NCBI GenBank assembly: GCA_964654545.1
Contig: CAZZIU010000005.1
Location: forward strand, 62,001 to 126,000
Length of the DNA stretch: 64,000 nucleotides
From: JABMOV01 sp964654545
GTDB taxonomy: Bacteria > Fidelibacterota > Marinisomatia > Marinisomatales > JABMOV01
Reading direction: 5' to 3'
Shown here: positions 36,692 to 46,432 of the stretch, piece after piece
How the letters are laid out: each line of letters begins with the position of its first letter
How positions within the stretch are numbered: the first letter of the stretch is position 1
Program-made: the position numbers and the translations under genes
The notes under the pieces: generated by a model
Database searches by the model: none
Told to the model about the DNA's origin: nothing
Seen by the model: the letters and a program-made list of their open reading frames with translations, nothing else

Positions 36692-39487
36692 TTAAGCTGT
36701 CAAATATTTGTGCACAAGGAGAACAATTGAATGGTAATCTGTCTCACTATCTCTGCCCATTCCAACCTCGCACATCCGACTGGAAGAATATCCAATAGCC
36801 CCATTCACAGCAGGTATTATACGATTTTCCATACCTGCTGCAGATGCAGTTAACTCCGGGATTAATAAACCACGATCTCCTGCAAATCCGCAACATTCAA
36901 ACTGATCAGGTAAGATTACTTGGGTGGCACATTGCTTTGCCAGATTTACCATATGCTCCACATCATTCATTTTCCTGGTTGAACAGGTTGCATGAAGAAC
37001 AACTGTTTCATGGATGGGACTCTTTTCTGTCCCATGTATCAATTCAGACAAAAAAGGAATTATATCTACAAAGTTGAGGGCCTGCCACTTTCTCTGAATT
37101 TTCTCAGATACATCCGTGCTGCCTTGTAAAAACTGGAATGAACAGGGAGATGTATCCACCACTATTGGAATTTTTCCACTTTCCGTTTCCGTAAACAAGT
37201 ACTCGATTGTTTTTTCTAAAATAGATCGGCTGGCACTGCCATAACCCTTTGACTGGAATGGTGTACCACAGCACAGCGAATCGATGTCTTGGGGGATTTT
37301 CAATTGGGTATGTGTCAAGGTTGCAATTTCTAGTACCAATTCTGCCGTGGATGATCCATTTTCCATTGCAAAAACACGACTGATGCATGATGGAAAATAA
37401 ATATACTTGCTTTCTGAGGATGATGGCTGGACTGTAAATGTTGCTGGAATGGATTTGGGGATATCTTTGCTCCATTGAGGGAAGGAAACTGGTAATATTG
37501 TTCTCAATATTTTTGTCATTGCAGAAAGGGTTGAATGGCTAACAATTTTTCCTGCAAAATGGGAAAATGAAACGGCATTGCGGATAGTTGATTGGGTGAA
37601 AGAAAAATGTTTGGAAGCCCAATTTGCCAGGATGTGTCCGACCCTTGAATGGCGTTCTTCACGGAGGTACTTAATATAATGTCCCGTATCAATATTGACA
37701 GGACAAGCCGTCTCACAAAGACCATCAACGGCACAGGTGTCACTGACCTTATAATACCAGTTACTCTTTTTAATCTCATCTAATTTGCCGTCATTGGTGA
37801 TTTGACTCAATTTCATTTCTCGCAGGAGGGCAATTCGCTGTCGTGGTGTAAACGTTAATTCGCGGCTGGGGCACACCGGTTCACAAAATCCACATTCGAT
37901 GCACAAATCTATCGTGTCATGGACATGCGGCATCGGTTTTAGCGATGTAACATGCAATGCATCCTTCTTGGTTAAAATCACGTCTGGATTTAAGATCAGT
38001 TTTGGATCACTAAGTTTTTTTATTTCCCACATGAATTCTGCCAGAATTCCACCCCATTCAGTTGCTACAAATGGCGCCATGTTTCGTCCGGTTCCATGTT
38101 CTGCCTTCAATGCACCTTCATACCCATTAATCGTCATGGCCACCAGATCAGCCATAAATCCTTCATAGCTGGCGATTCCCTCTTCCGTTTCCAGGTCAAT
38201 GGATGCTACAAAGTGCAAATTGCCATCCTTTGCGTGTCCGAAAACTACTGCATCATTGTATTGCCATTTTTTAAACAATGATTGTAACTCTGTGACAGCA
38301 TTGGGCAGCTGGTCTACTTTAAAACAAATATCTTCCGTGATAACACTGGTTCCCTTTTTCCTGAGTGAACCGACAGTGGGATACAATGCTTTTCGAATTT
38401 GCCATAGTTTTTGACGTTGCAATTCATCGGTCTGAAAACCATTCAGTAAATCCGTTTCTGTACCTAAAAGTATTTCTGTTTTCCGAATCGCCTCCTTGAG
38501 CTCTGACTGATGTGTTCGCTGAAATTCAACCAGTAATGCCGCACAACCGGGTTTTAAGGCTTCAACGTCATACGGTGGATTAGATAGGTATTTTGCCGTC
38601 GTTAATGAAGCATAATCCATGAGTTCAATGGCATCTGCGCCAATCTCCGTCAATCCAGATAACATTCTGCAGGCATGTGCAATTGAATCAAAAATCAGTA
38701 AACCGCATGCCTTTTTGCCTGGATCAGGAATGGTTTTATATGTAACCCTGGATACAAACCCAAGGGTACCTTCCGCTCCCACGAGTAAATGGGAAAACAT
38801 ATCCAACGGATGATCAAAATCGATGAAAGAATTGAGCCCGTATCCAAGTGTGTTTTTACGTTGATATTTATCTCTAATCTTTTGCGCTAAATCTGTGGAA
38901 TCCTGAATCTGCTGCCTGATTGCTTTTAATCCATCACATAGTGCTTTCTCATCACTCTCAAAACGAACATAATCCGATGGCGAACTGGTGTCATAGGTTT
39001 GGCCATTTGCCAGGATAAAACGGACCGTTTTCACCGTATGGTAACTGTTCTGCATTACACCGCAGCACATTCCCGATGCATTGTTGGAGAAAATCCCTCC
39101 TATTCTTGCCGCTTTAATTGACGCCGGATCCGGACCAAGACGTCGTTGGTATTTTCGTAAAACCGTATTAACAAACTCTCCGGTCAATCCCGGTTCAAGT
39201 GAAATGGAGCTCCCATTGTCGTGAATCTCATAATCCTGCCAATCACGCACAACCTCCACGATAACTCCGTCTGTTACTGCTTGTCCAGATAAGGATGTTC
39301 CCCCAGTGCGAAATGTGAGTGGTATTCCAGTGGAATTTGCATAGTGAAGCAGCTGGATTACTTCTGATTCGTTCTTCGGACGTGCAACCGCATTTGGGAC
39401 AAGACGATACAGACTGGCATCATGGGCATAGACCAATCGGTCAATCAAGTCTGTTGAAAATCGCTCCTTTGGGAGAGGACTATTCAT
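36692..39487 (-). CDS. FAD-linked oxidase/Fe-S oxidoreductase fusion (D-lactate dehydrogenase-like)
   Basis: 931 residues. PCMH FAD-binding domain 35-215 (PLTFRTGGTSLSGQAVTDGVIVEV, IGGIFSNNASGMCCG), FAD-oxidase C-terminal domain about 245-485 (VFGHAKDGNLHF, KAEHGTGRNMAPFV), two 4Fe-4S clusters (CIECGFCEPVCP and CAVDGLCETACPVNID, 525-600), and two CCG domains (CCGTPFQSKGYG, CCGFAGDRG, 725-900). It matches the GlcD-GlcF/Dld-II type quinone-linked 2-hydroxyacid dehydrogenases, most often D-lactate. D-lactate from MurQ would be a fitting substrate (inference). It starts within the stop of the thioesterase gene (ATGA). Confidence 0.88.
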   Translation of the reverse strand: MNSPLPKERFSTDLIDRLVYAHDASLYRLVPNAVARPKNESEVIQLLHYANSTGIPLTFRTGGTSLSGQAVTDGVIVEVVRDWQDYEIHDNGSSISLEPGLTGEFVNTVLRKYQRRLGPDPASIKAARIGGIFSNNASGMCCGVMQNSYHTVKTVRFILANGQTYDTSSPSDYVRFESDEKALCDGLKAIRQQIQDSTDLAQKIRDKYQRKNTLGYGLNSFIDFDHPLDMFSHLLVGAEGTLGFVSRVTYKTIPDPGKKACGLLIFDSIAHACRMLSGLTEIGADAIELMDYASLTTAKYLSNPPYDVEALKPGCAALLVEFQRTHQSELKEAIRKTEILLGTETDLLNGFQTDELQRQKLWQIRKALYPTVGSLRKKGTSVITEDICFKVDQLPNAVTELQSLFKKWQYNDAVVFGHAKDGNLHFVASIDLETEEGIASYEGFMADLVAMTINGYEGALKAEHGTGRNMAPFVATEWGGILAEFMWEIKKLSDPKLILNPDVILTKKDALHVTSLKPMPHVHDTIDLCIECGFCEPVCPSRELTFTPRQRIALLREMKLSQITNDGKLDEIKKSNWYYKVSDTCAVDGLCETACPVNIDTGHYIKYLREERHSRVGHILANWASKHFSFTQSTIRNAVSFSHFAGKIVSHSTLSAMTKILRTILPVSFPQWSKDIPKSIPATFTVQPSSSESKYIYFPSCISRVFAMENGSSTAELVLEIATLTHTQLKIPQDIDSLCCGTPFQSKGYGSASRSILEKTIEYLFTETESGKIPIVVDTSPCSFQFLQGSTDVSEKIQRKWQALNFVDIIPFLSELIHGTEKSPIHETVVLHATCSTRKMNDVEHMVNLAKQCATQVILPDQFECCGFAGDRGLLIPELTASAAGMENRIIPAVNGAIGYSSSRMCEVGMGRDSETDYHSIVLLVHKYLTA

Positions 39488-39906
39488 CTGGTTTTTCGGA
39501 AAATTTCCGGAACCGGTATTGGTTTATTGGTTTCGTAATTAAATGCCACCATGACAAATATTCCCTGAACCATTGGTGTTGCAAGACCCTTTTCGAAGAT
39601 TGCAGTTTTAATATCAAAACTGGTAGTACCCACACGGGTGATGGATTGTCCAATCTCAATTACGGTGGGATGACTGGTCTGTTGGATATAGTCAATTTGC
39701 ATCCCGGCTAAGATAGTACTCACTTCTGCCTCCCATCTTGCAACATTGTAGCCCAGGTGCTCATAATATTCAAGACGAGCTGTTTCCATGTACGATAGAT
39801 AAGTGGCATGATTTATGTGCCGTAACCCATCCATATCATTCCATCGTGTTTTCATGGATGTCCAAAATTCAAATTCATCACGTTGAAATATTGTTCGTTT
39901 GTTCAT
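39484..39906 (-). CDS. Acyl-CoA thioesterase, 4-hydroxybenzoyl-CoA thioesterase fold
   Basis: 140 residues, single hot-dog domain. TRWNDMDGLRHINHATYLSYMETARLEYYEHLG (17-49) contains the catalytic Asp and the family's helix, and QTSHPTVIEIGQSITRVGTTSF the central strands. It hydrolyses acyl-CoA thioesters; chain-length preference is not visible. The TGA overlaps the start of the FAD/Fe-S oxidoreductase gene by four bases, so the two are co-translated. Confidence 0.85.
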   Translation of the reverse strand: MNKRTIFQRDEFEFWTSMKTRWNDMDGLRHINHATYLSYMETARLEYYEHLGYNVARWEAEVSTILAGMQIDYIQQTSHPTVIEIGQSITRVGTTSFDIKTAIFEKGLATPMVQGIFVMVAFNYETNKPIPVPEIFRKTR

Positions 39907-40012
39907 GACAGAATTTATGGCTTATACCCCTCACGATAACAGATAGTAAAGGGGAATTGTATTTTTCCATACATTAGCTGCATATTTCGTGATCACAATC
40001 CACGAGGATTTT

Positions 40013-41409
40013 ATGAAATTCAATTATTGGCGTATTCTTTTACTCGGATTCGGATTTATGGGAGTTACCTTGCTCTGGGGTATATACAATGCCTACGTCC
40101 CCATATTTCTCCAGGCTGGTCGTCCTGATTACAGCACAACGGCAGGTGTGACGGGATTTGGTATGTCCGCCAGTTGGACGGGTTTTATTATGACCTTGGA
40201 TAATATTGCTGCATTACTCATTTTACCATGGATTGGAGCCATATCCGATCGAATATGGACAAAAATCGGGAGAAGGAAACCATTTATCATCATTGGGGCA
40301 CCAATTGCGTTTATCGGTTTTGTATCGATTCCCATTTTTGTGGGTAACTCTTTGGTGTTCTTTATGGGTGCAATCTTTCTCACCCTTTTGGCCATGGATC
40401 TCTTCCGTACACCCGTTATATCCTTCATGGGAGATATTACACCATCACCTAAACGATCCCAGGCAAACGGGATGATCAATCTCATGGGAGGGATCGGTGG
40501 GGTACTTGCCTTCGTTGCCGGCGGACTCCTTTTCAAGGTATCAGTTGGGGCTCCTTTTTATTTTGGTGGTATCGCCATGCTGGCCGGATGTGGAATTGTC
40601 ATTGGTTTCATAAAAGAACCTGCCCCGGATGAGGCCAACGCACCTGAAGAAAAACCAGCGTTAATCAATAGCCTGAAACACGTACTAAAGGACCACAATA
40701 AGTCCGCCATAATGCTGTTGGGAGCGATCTTCTTTTGGTTTTTGGGGTATGGAGCACTGGAAGTCTTTTTTACATCATTTGCTGTGAATCATCTGGGAGT
40801 AGATTCGGGTCAGGCAACATTTCTACTGGCCTATTTTTCCATAGCAATTATCGGTTTTTCACCGATTAGTGGCTGGATTGGTTCACGATTGGGTCGAAAG
40901 TTTTCCATAAGTATCGGTATAATTGGATTTGCGGTTCTATTGGGAGTTGGATTCTTCATGGAAACTGTACTTGCAGCAAAAATCATCCTTCCCCTCTGCG
41001 GTATTTCCTGGTCGCTCATACTGGTGAATTCACTACCAATGGTTTTGGATATGGCTCCCGCAGGTCATTTGGGTGTTTATACCGGTTTGTATTATTTGGC
41101 TTCCCAACTGAGCAATATTGTGGGGCCAATTTTATCNNNNNNNNNNNNNNNNNNNNNNNNNNNNNNNNNNNNNNNNNNNNNNNNNNNNNNNNNNNNNNNN
41201 NNNNNNNNNNNNNNNNNNNNNNNNNNNNNNNNNNNNCCGGTTTGTATTATTTGGCTTCCCAACTGAGCAATATTGTGGGGCCAATTTTATCCGGAAAGAT
41301 AATTGATATATTTAACAATGATTATCGTACGGCCTTCCTGTATGGCACCGCAACTCTTTTCATTGCCTTATTTTTTATGATTCCTGTAACAAAAGGTGAG
41401 GCTTCCTGA
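40013..41409 (+). CDS. MFS transporter (GPH/SLC45-like), split by assembly gap
   Basis: Start ATG 40013 (MKFNYWRILLLGFGFMGVTLLWGIYNAYVP) with GAGG upstream; a GTG at 39989 is less likely. Twelve-helix major facilitator with the loop 2/3 motif GAISDRIWTKIGRRKPFI (about 77-94) and FIGLSGSRLGRK-like loop 8/9. These resemble sugar-type symporters of the sucrose/maltose permease group. A 100-N gap plus a duplicated 55-base flank interrupts the 3' third. Collapsing the 155 extra bases restores one frame through ...GPILSGKIIDIFNNDYRTAF to TGA 41407-41409, 413 residues. Converges on the cytochrome island. Confidence 0.85.
41082..41291. other. Assembly gap (100 N) with duplicated 55-base flanks
   Basis: Bases 41082-41136 are identical to 41237-41291, with 100 N at 41137-41236 between them. 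Removing one copy plus the Ns restores the transporter reading frame. The exact 55-base overlap is what two contig ends sharing a k-mer look like after scaffolding, so this is not a biological repeat. Confidence 0.95.
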
Positions 41410-41418
41410 TTTTAGTAC

Positions 41419-43434
41419 TTATTGTTTCTGGTCATGATTATCCGGTGAATCTTTGGGCTTTTTAAATCGCTTCCCCCTTGCTTTTCGCAACGCTTTTTCA
41501 TTTTCAATTGCCTCATCCACATAGTCGGGATGTTCATGACGGTACATGTCTTCCGGCATAGATCCAGTTAACCAGGATGGGTTCATTGGATACACGTGAG
41601 GACTAAATACGGTGGAATATAAATGCCACACTACTATTGCCAGAAATGCTAACCAGGCCTCCCAGTAATGAACCACCAGAGCTACATCCAACGCACCAAT
41701 AGGAATAAAATGGATAAACCAGTTGTCGAACCACAATAGTATACCGGTTATAATCATCACGACAGTACCCCATACCAAAGCCCAGTATTCAGCCTTTTCT
41801 ACATAGCTAAAACGGGTGAATTTGGGGTTTTTTGAGCCTAGTCCCAGATTATAACTAATCCGAGAACCAAATTCACGCAAATCGCGAAACAGCGGTAGCA
41901 TATCTTTGAAAAACTGTCTCCCACGTTTTGTAAAAATAAGAAATATGACATGCCATACAACGGTGAGGATAAAGATGACAGCGGCTATACGGTGAAGTGT
42001 GCCTCGGAATTCAAATCCGCCATCCCAGCCAAAGAAAAATGTAGATATCCAGGCTTGGTCAAAACGCAGGGCAAATCCAGATACAACGAGCGTGAGAAAA
42101 CTTCCCATTAGAAGAGTGTGCTGCCAGACTTCTCCAAGATGCATACGGCGAACCTGTGGTCTTCGAGTCATGGTTTTTATGATTTGCCTAATGAGATCAA
42201 TAAGCCAGTGCAGCACCATAAAGCCAATCACAATTATGATAAGCAGGATATAAATTTTTTCAACGATAATTGCAATCGGATGCCGAGTGTCTTTTACCGT
42301 ACCGTGAATGGTCACATTTGCAATTTCCGATGTTATCCCCGGATGGCATTCACCGCAGGTTGATTGCAGGTTGTCAGGATAAATGGTTGAGTTCGGATTG
42401 TTGCTGGGCAAAATGCGATGCACGCCGTGACAACTGGCACAATTGGCCACATGGGTATCTCCCGATTTTGATTTCAACCCATGATAACTATCCACATAAT
42501 TACGAAGGCTTCCTGTGGGTGCACCATAATCATCATTTAACAATTCCGATTGATGACATGGTGTGCAGGTAGATTCAGCCAGTTTCATTTTTGAAACTGG
42601 TGATCGTGGATCCTCAGGTGACATAATGCCGTGCTCACCATGGCAGTGCGTACACACAGGTGATTCAGCATTACCACGAGCCACCAGCATCCCATGGATT
42701 CCTTCATTGTACTCTTTAGCAATTTCCTTATGACAGCGACCGCATGTTTTGGGAATATTGAAATGATTAATGGACGATTCATTTTGAATTGGCGAATATA
42801 TTTTATGTGCCGTACCTTCGGTGGAATGGCAGTCATTACAGGTAGCCGCATCGTATTCATTGTTTCCATTGCTATTTGCTAATCCATGTACACTATTATT
42901 ATAGATTTCAACAGGATGATCCTTCAAAATATCGTACTGCTTCACAAGATCAATGTCCTCATGGCAGTTACCACATGTTTGTGGCAAATTGGAAGGGTGC
43001 GTTTTGGAGAGCTTTATGTCACTCGGCAAAATATCATGGTCGCCATGACAATCTTTACACTGTGGTGTATCTTCACAGGGTTCGTACTCCAATCTGCCAT
43101 GTGCCTGATATTCATCGGAAGCATCTTCGTGACAGGAACGACATCCATCACACCCAACCTGCATGGCTGATGCTTCATCATGGGGGATAAAATCTTTATC
43201 CTGATGACAATCCAGGCACTCAAGTCCCTCATGGATTGAATGGGATAAATCCACTTCAATATCTGTATCGTATTTGCTTGTTTCGTGGCAGTCGATACAG
43301 GCATCATTATCAATATACTCGATGTCCTGCGACGATGAGCTTGGTACAAAAACCAGGCTAATGATTAATAAAAGCCACGAATGTGGAGCGAAAAATCTGT
43401 TTACAACTAGATTTTTCATGTTTTGAATTGCCAT
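41419..43434 (-). CDS. Undecahaem cytochrome c fused to membrane cytochrome b (CbcL-like)
   Basis: 671 residues. A signal/anchor near 15-36; periplasmic domain 37-370 with 11 CxxCH motifs (CIDCH, CLDCH, CRSCH, CKDCH, CGNCH, CNDCH, CGRCH, CTHCH, CTPCH, CASCH, CGECH); then about five membrane helices with candidate haem-b histidines (WQHTLLMGSF, LHRIAAVIFILTVVWHVIF, HYWEAWLAFLAIVVWHLY). This fusion of multihaem c to a FdnI/HydC-like b domain is the CbcL plan of Geobacter, a quinol dehydrogenase passing electrons to periplasmic cytochromes. It is the last gene of the island, 53 bases after the NrfD gene. A larger paralogue is at 48422-50947. Confidence 0.85.
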   Translation of the reverse strand: MAIQNMKNLVVNRFFAPHSWLLLIISLVFVPSSSSQDIEYIDNDACIDCHETSKYDTDIEVDLSHSIHEGLECLDCHQDKDFIPHDEASAMQVGCDGCRSCHEDASDEYQAHGRLEYEPCEDTPQCKDCHGDHDILPSDIKLSKTHPSNLPQTCGNCHEDIDLVKQYDILKDHPVEIYNNSVHGLANSNGNNEYDAATCNDCHSTEGTAHKIYSPIQNESSINHFNIPKTCGRCHKEIAKEYNEGIHGMLVARGNAESPVCTHCHGEHGIMSPEDPRSPVSKMKLAESTCTPCHQSELLNDDYGAPTGSLRNYVDSYHGLKSKSGDTHVANCASCHGVHRILPSNNPNSTIYPDNLQSTCGECHPGITSEIANVTIHGTVKDTRHPIAIIVEKIYILLIIIVIGFMVLHWLIDLIRQIIKTMTRRPQVRRMHLGEVWQHTLLMGSFLTLVVSGFALRFDQAWISTFFFGWDGGFEFRGTLHRIAAVIFILTVVWHVIFLIFTKRGRQFFKDMLPLFRDLREFGSRISYNLGLGSKNPKFTRFSYVEKAEYWALVWGTVVMIITGILLWFDNWFIHFIPIGALDVALVVHYWEAWLAFLAIVVWHLYSTVFSPHVYPMNPSWLTGSMPEDMYRHEHPDYVDEAIENEKALRKARGKRFKKPKDSPDNHDQKQ

Positions 43435-43486
43435 AATATCCCCCGATGAATGGCAGTGATTGATGAATGTGGATTGCAGGGTTGTA

Positions 43487-44692
43487 CTATTGCGATTGCA
43501 CCTCTGCCTTTTTCCATGGTGGTAAAAGTCTGATAAGAATTGCCAGAATAAAGAATGGAACGATTAGCAATGTCAGTGCCATCAAAAATCCCTCCCGACC
43601 AAATATTTCCATATCGTACGATATCAAACCTCTAAAGCTTTTGGAGAACATCTGTCCCCCTAACACTACATTCCATCTGGTACTGAAAATCCCAATTTGA
43701 ATCAATATGGCTGTCAAGAAATACAGCAATTTTCGCAGTTCCTGATTGAATTTAGCCATTTTAGTGACAATCAGAATACCCAATGGTACGATCATACCAA
43801 TCAGTATTTGCAACACAACTAGACTAATAAATAGTTTGTTTACCACCATTTCGGTAATAATCTTTATGGATTCCTCACTTTCGTACAAGCGATGTGTAAT
43901 ATCCAGTATTTCCAGTGAAAAGTCGACGATGGCAGCATACAATAGAAATGATGCAATTTTGTCCAAACAAGCCATGTCAATGGCTTTCCCGCGGGATGGT
44001 GTAATGATCATATAAACCAACATCACAAGTGCGATCCCAGAAACAATTGCAGAAAACAAGAATACTATTGGAATGAGAACACTGCTCCACCACGGATTGG
44101 CCTTAATTGAGCCAAAGATGAATCCCACATATCCATGCAAAATAAAAGCAGATGGTATGCCGAGTATGGTGATGTATTTCACTACCTTTTTGTCAAAAAC
44201 AATGGATTCAGGACTGTCATCTCTGGAAAACAATGATAATGCTTTGTAAGCCCAATTCATGGGAAATTTTGCCGTTCTACCCCAGTGGATGAGATCCACA
44301 CGATAATCAAACCAGATTTCCAGTAATAGAACTACCATGAGGTACCAGGCATAAACAAAACCAAACATGGCCATTGCGGAGCTCAAGTTTGGTGTAAAGA
44401 AGATTTGCCAAGATCGCAGTGGATGACCCAAATGTAACAACAACGGCATAGGTGCGATAATGAGAAATGCCAATGCAGTAAGCAAAGATAGCCGATACGT
44501 CGGTCGTAATTCCGTCACGTTAAATACCTTTACCAGGGATGCCAAAATAAAGGCACCAGCTACCAAACCCGTAAGATATGGATAAACCACAATCAGAATG
44601 GACCAGTGTACCTGAATTTCATTCGGGTAGATGAAGCCGGACAATTGTTCCAATAGTCTTGTGAGTCCTTCATGTACTGCTGCTACGTTCAT
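43487..44692 (-). CDS. NrfD/PsrC-type quinone-binding membrane subunit
   Basis: 401 residues, about ten helices. NrfD family features are IVVYPYLTGLVAGAFILASL (33-52), PLLLHLGHPLRSWQI and WFDYRVDLIHWGR. Such subunits exchange electrons with the quinone pool without haem, through a partner four-cluster ferredoxin, here the upstream gene, which overlaps it by four bases. The pairing with an octahaem is that of NrfBCD. Confidence 0.9.
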   Translation of the reverse strand: MNVAAVHEGLTRLLEQLSGFIYPNEIQVHWSILIVVYPYLTGLVAGAFILASLVKVFNVTELRPTYRLSLLTALAFLIIAPMPLLLHLGHPLRSWQIFFTPNLSSAMAMFGFVYAWYLMVVLLLEIWFDYRVDLIHWGRTAKFPMNWAYKALSLFSRDDSPESIVFDKKVVKYITILGIPSAFILHGYVGFIFGSIKANPWWSSVLIPIVFLFSAIVSGIALVMLVYMIITPSRGKAIDMACLDKIASFLLYAAIVDFSLEILDITHRLYESEESIKIITEMVVNKLFISLVVLQILIGMIVPLGILIVTKMAKFNQELRKLLYFLTAILIQIGIFSTRWNVVLGGQMFSKSFRGLISYDMEIFGREGFLMALTLLIVPFFILAILIRLLPPWKKAEVQSQ

Positions 44693-45438
44693 TTTACCTC
44701 CCCATCCAGATCAGTGTAAAATACCTTTGGTTTCGTGTTGAGCTCAGGTTTGAGTACATGAACTTTTTTCATCCGTCTTAGCCGTGTCAGCGGACTGGCT
44801 TTGCTTTCCAAATCGCCAAATACTCTTGCCTGGGTAGGACATACTTCCACACAGGCCGGTAACAGGCCTTTTTTAATGCGATGGTAACAAAGTGTGCATT
44901 TGTCAGCCGTTTTCTTTACTGGATGCATATATCGGGCACCATAGGGGCAAGCCTGGATGCAATAGCTACAGCCAATGCATCGTTTTTCATCCACCAGGAC
45001 GATACCCTCTTCCGTGTTGAAGGTGGCTCCAACCGGGCATACCTGGGCACAGGGCGGGTTGTCGCAATGGTTGCACATTTTTGGCACAAAAAAGCTGCGC
45101 AGGATATCGCGTTCTTCCATCTCCGATGAGAGTTTACCGGCACCACCCTCATTGCATTCGACCACCACTTCGTCATTTTTCTTAATAATGTATCGTTCTA
45201 CCCAGGTACGGAAATAGAATGGTTCCTTTGGAACTTTATTCTCTATTTTGCATGCTTTCACGCAATTTGCACATCCGATACACTTATCGATTTGGATTCC
45301 CAGTGCATATCGTTTTACATGATGCATAACATCCGATGATGTTTCCGAAACGGCATGCAAAAGTGTACCAAAAAAGTTGCCGGTTGCGAGTACAACCGCT
45401 GATTTACTCACTAGGGATATAAAGTTTTTTCTCTTCAT
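44689..45438 (-). CDS. Four-cluster ferredoxin subunit (NrfC/HybA/TtrB-like)
   Basis: 249 residues from ATG 45438, which overlaps the octahaem gene's stop (ATGA). A Tat-like leader starts MKRKNFISLVSKSAVVLATG, with Lys-Arg in place of Arg-Arg, as known for tetrathionate reductase TtrB. Four cysteine groups bind 4Fe-4S clusters: CIGCANCVKAC, CNHCDNPPCAQVCPVG, CIGCSYCIQACPYG and CTLCYHRIKKGLLPACVEVCP. It should carry electrons between NrfD and the octahaem at the periplasmic face. Confidence 0.92.
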   Translation of the reverse strand: MKRKNFISLVSKSAVVLATGNFFGTLLHAVSETSSDVMHHVKRYALGIQIDKCIGCANCVKACKIENKVPKEPFYFRTWVERYIIKKNDEVVVECNEGGAGKLSSEMEERDILRSFFVPKMCNHCDNPPCAQVCPVGATFNTEEGIVLVDEKRCIGCSYCIQACPYGARYMHPVKKTADKCTLCYHRIKKGLLPACVEVCPTQARVFGDLESKASPLTRLRRMKKVHVLKPELNTKPKVFYTDLDGEVK

Positions 45439-46181
45439 CAGTCTAACTCCGGTAAATGAGGATAATGGCATTGCCAGCAAAGATATTTCTCTCCATTATT
45501 TCCATGCGTGGAAAGATTGATCTTTGGGGCTTCCCGGTTAGAGGATTCTTTGGAATGACATTGCCCGCAAAATGCACGTTTAGTGGGTTTGGAAGGCCGC
45601 ACTTCACGTGGTTTTATTTTATGCTCTTCGGGTGTGTTATGGCAGGTTATACACTCAAGCTTAACATGTGGTGATACCGCAAGTGTGCTTGCAATACTAT
45701 TGTGACAAGCTACACACTCTGCAGGTGTTTCCGGCGGAGTCGGATCATGTGGATCATGACAATTGATACAGGGTTCCAGGGGATTGTGGGCAAATGGATT
45801 TATCTGTGGAAACCCTGTTGGGCGTGATGGGTTGTATGTGTGACATACTGGACAGAATTTCCTCTCTCTGGGAGCAGGCGGAGTTGCATCATCCGGTTCC
45901 TCTGAATGGATATAGGAGGCACCATGACAAACTTCACAGGAAAGTTTATTGTGATACCCTTCCTGTTTTAACTCAGGTTGTTCATCATGACAATCACTAC
46001 ATATCTCAGATCCGGCATATTGAATATCTTTCGATAATTCTCTTTCGATAGCAGTGGTATTAAAAATACCCTTCTTTTTTAATTCATCAGGGATGACAAA
46101 AACTCTTACACTAATTACAAGTACAATCAGTACAATAAAACTGATACCGATTCGTATGACTTGGTCGGGTAATTTAATCAT
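45438..46181 (-). CDS. Membrane-anchored octahaem cytochrome c
   Basis: 247 residues. An uncleaved N-terminal helix (VIRIGISFIVLIVLVISVRVFVI) is followed by 8 CxxCH motifs (CSDCH, CEVCH, CPVCH, CINCH, CVACH, CITCH, CGQCH, CWQCH). A Pro-rich linker separates haem 4 from 5. AAGGAGG precedes the ATG. In the octahaem-ferredoxin-NrfD order it takes the place of pentahaem NrfB. Periplasmic. It may begin a transcription unit, since 251 bases separate it from the upstream gene. Confidence 0.88.
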   Translation of the reverse strand: MIKLPDQVIRIGISFIVLIVLVISVRVFVIPDELKKKGIFNTTAIERELSKDIQYAGSEICSDCHDEQPELKQEGYHNKLSCEVCHGASYIHSEEPDDATPPAPRERKFCPVCHTYNPSRPTGFPQINPFAHNPLEPCINCHDPHDPTPPETPAECVACHNSIASTLAVSPHVKLECITCHNTPEEHKIKPREVRPSKPTKRAFCGQCHSKESSNREAPKINLSTHGNNGEKYLCWQCHYPHLPELD

Positions 46182-46300
46182 ATGCCTCCTTCACGTCTCC
46201 TGTAAGCATCCTTACCAAATCCATTTATCATGCAATTGAATTGTAGTCCATTGCAAATAATTGGATATGTCCGTATATGTAGATATTGAGGGTTGATTCC

Positions 46301-46323
46301 GGGGACCAGTGAAACATGTCCCC
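46301..46323. other. GC-rich hairpin in 251-base intercistronic gap
   Basis: GGGGAC (46301-46306) and GTCCCC (46318-46323) can pair around an 11-nt loop, in the 46182-46432 gap between the 18-site cytochrome and the octahaem gene. No T-run follows on either strand, so it is not a standard terminator; a processing or regulatory stem is possible. The rest of the gap shows no convincing gene. Confidence 0.3.
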
Positions 46324-46432
46324 CGTTTGTATGTAACGTACAACAACTAATGCCTGTTTTATAATTCATAATGAAAATAGGGTCGTACCACATCTATTGC
46401 CATTTTACCCCCTTGGTTATGGCTAAGAGTTT

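Noticed and set aside
46178..46393. 71-codon minus-strand ORF in the cytochrome intercistronic gap
   Set aside because: No homology pattern, no ribosome site, overlaps the octahaem start; likely chance.
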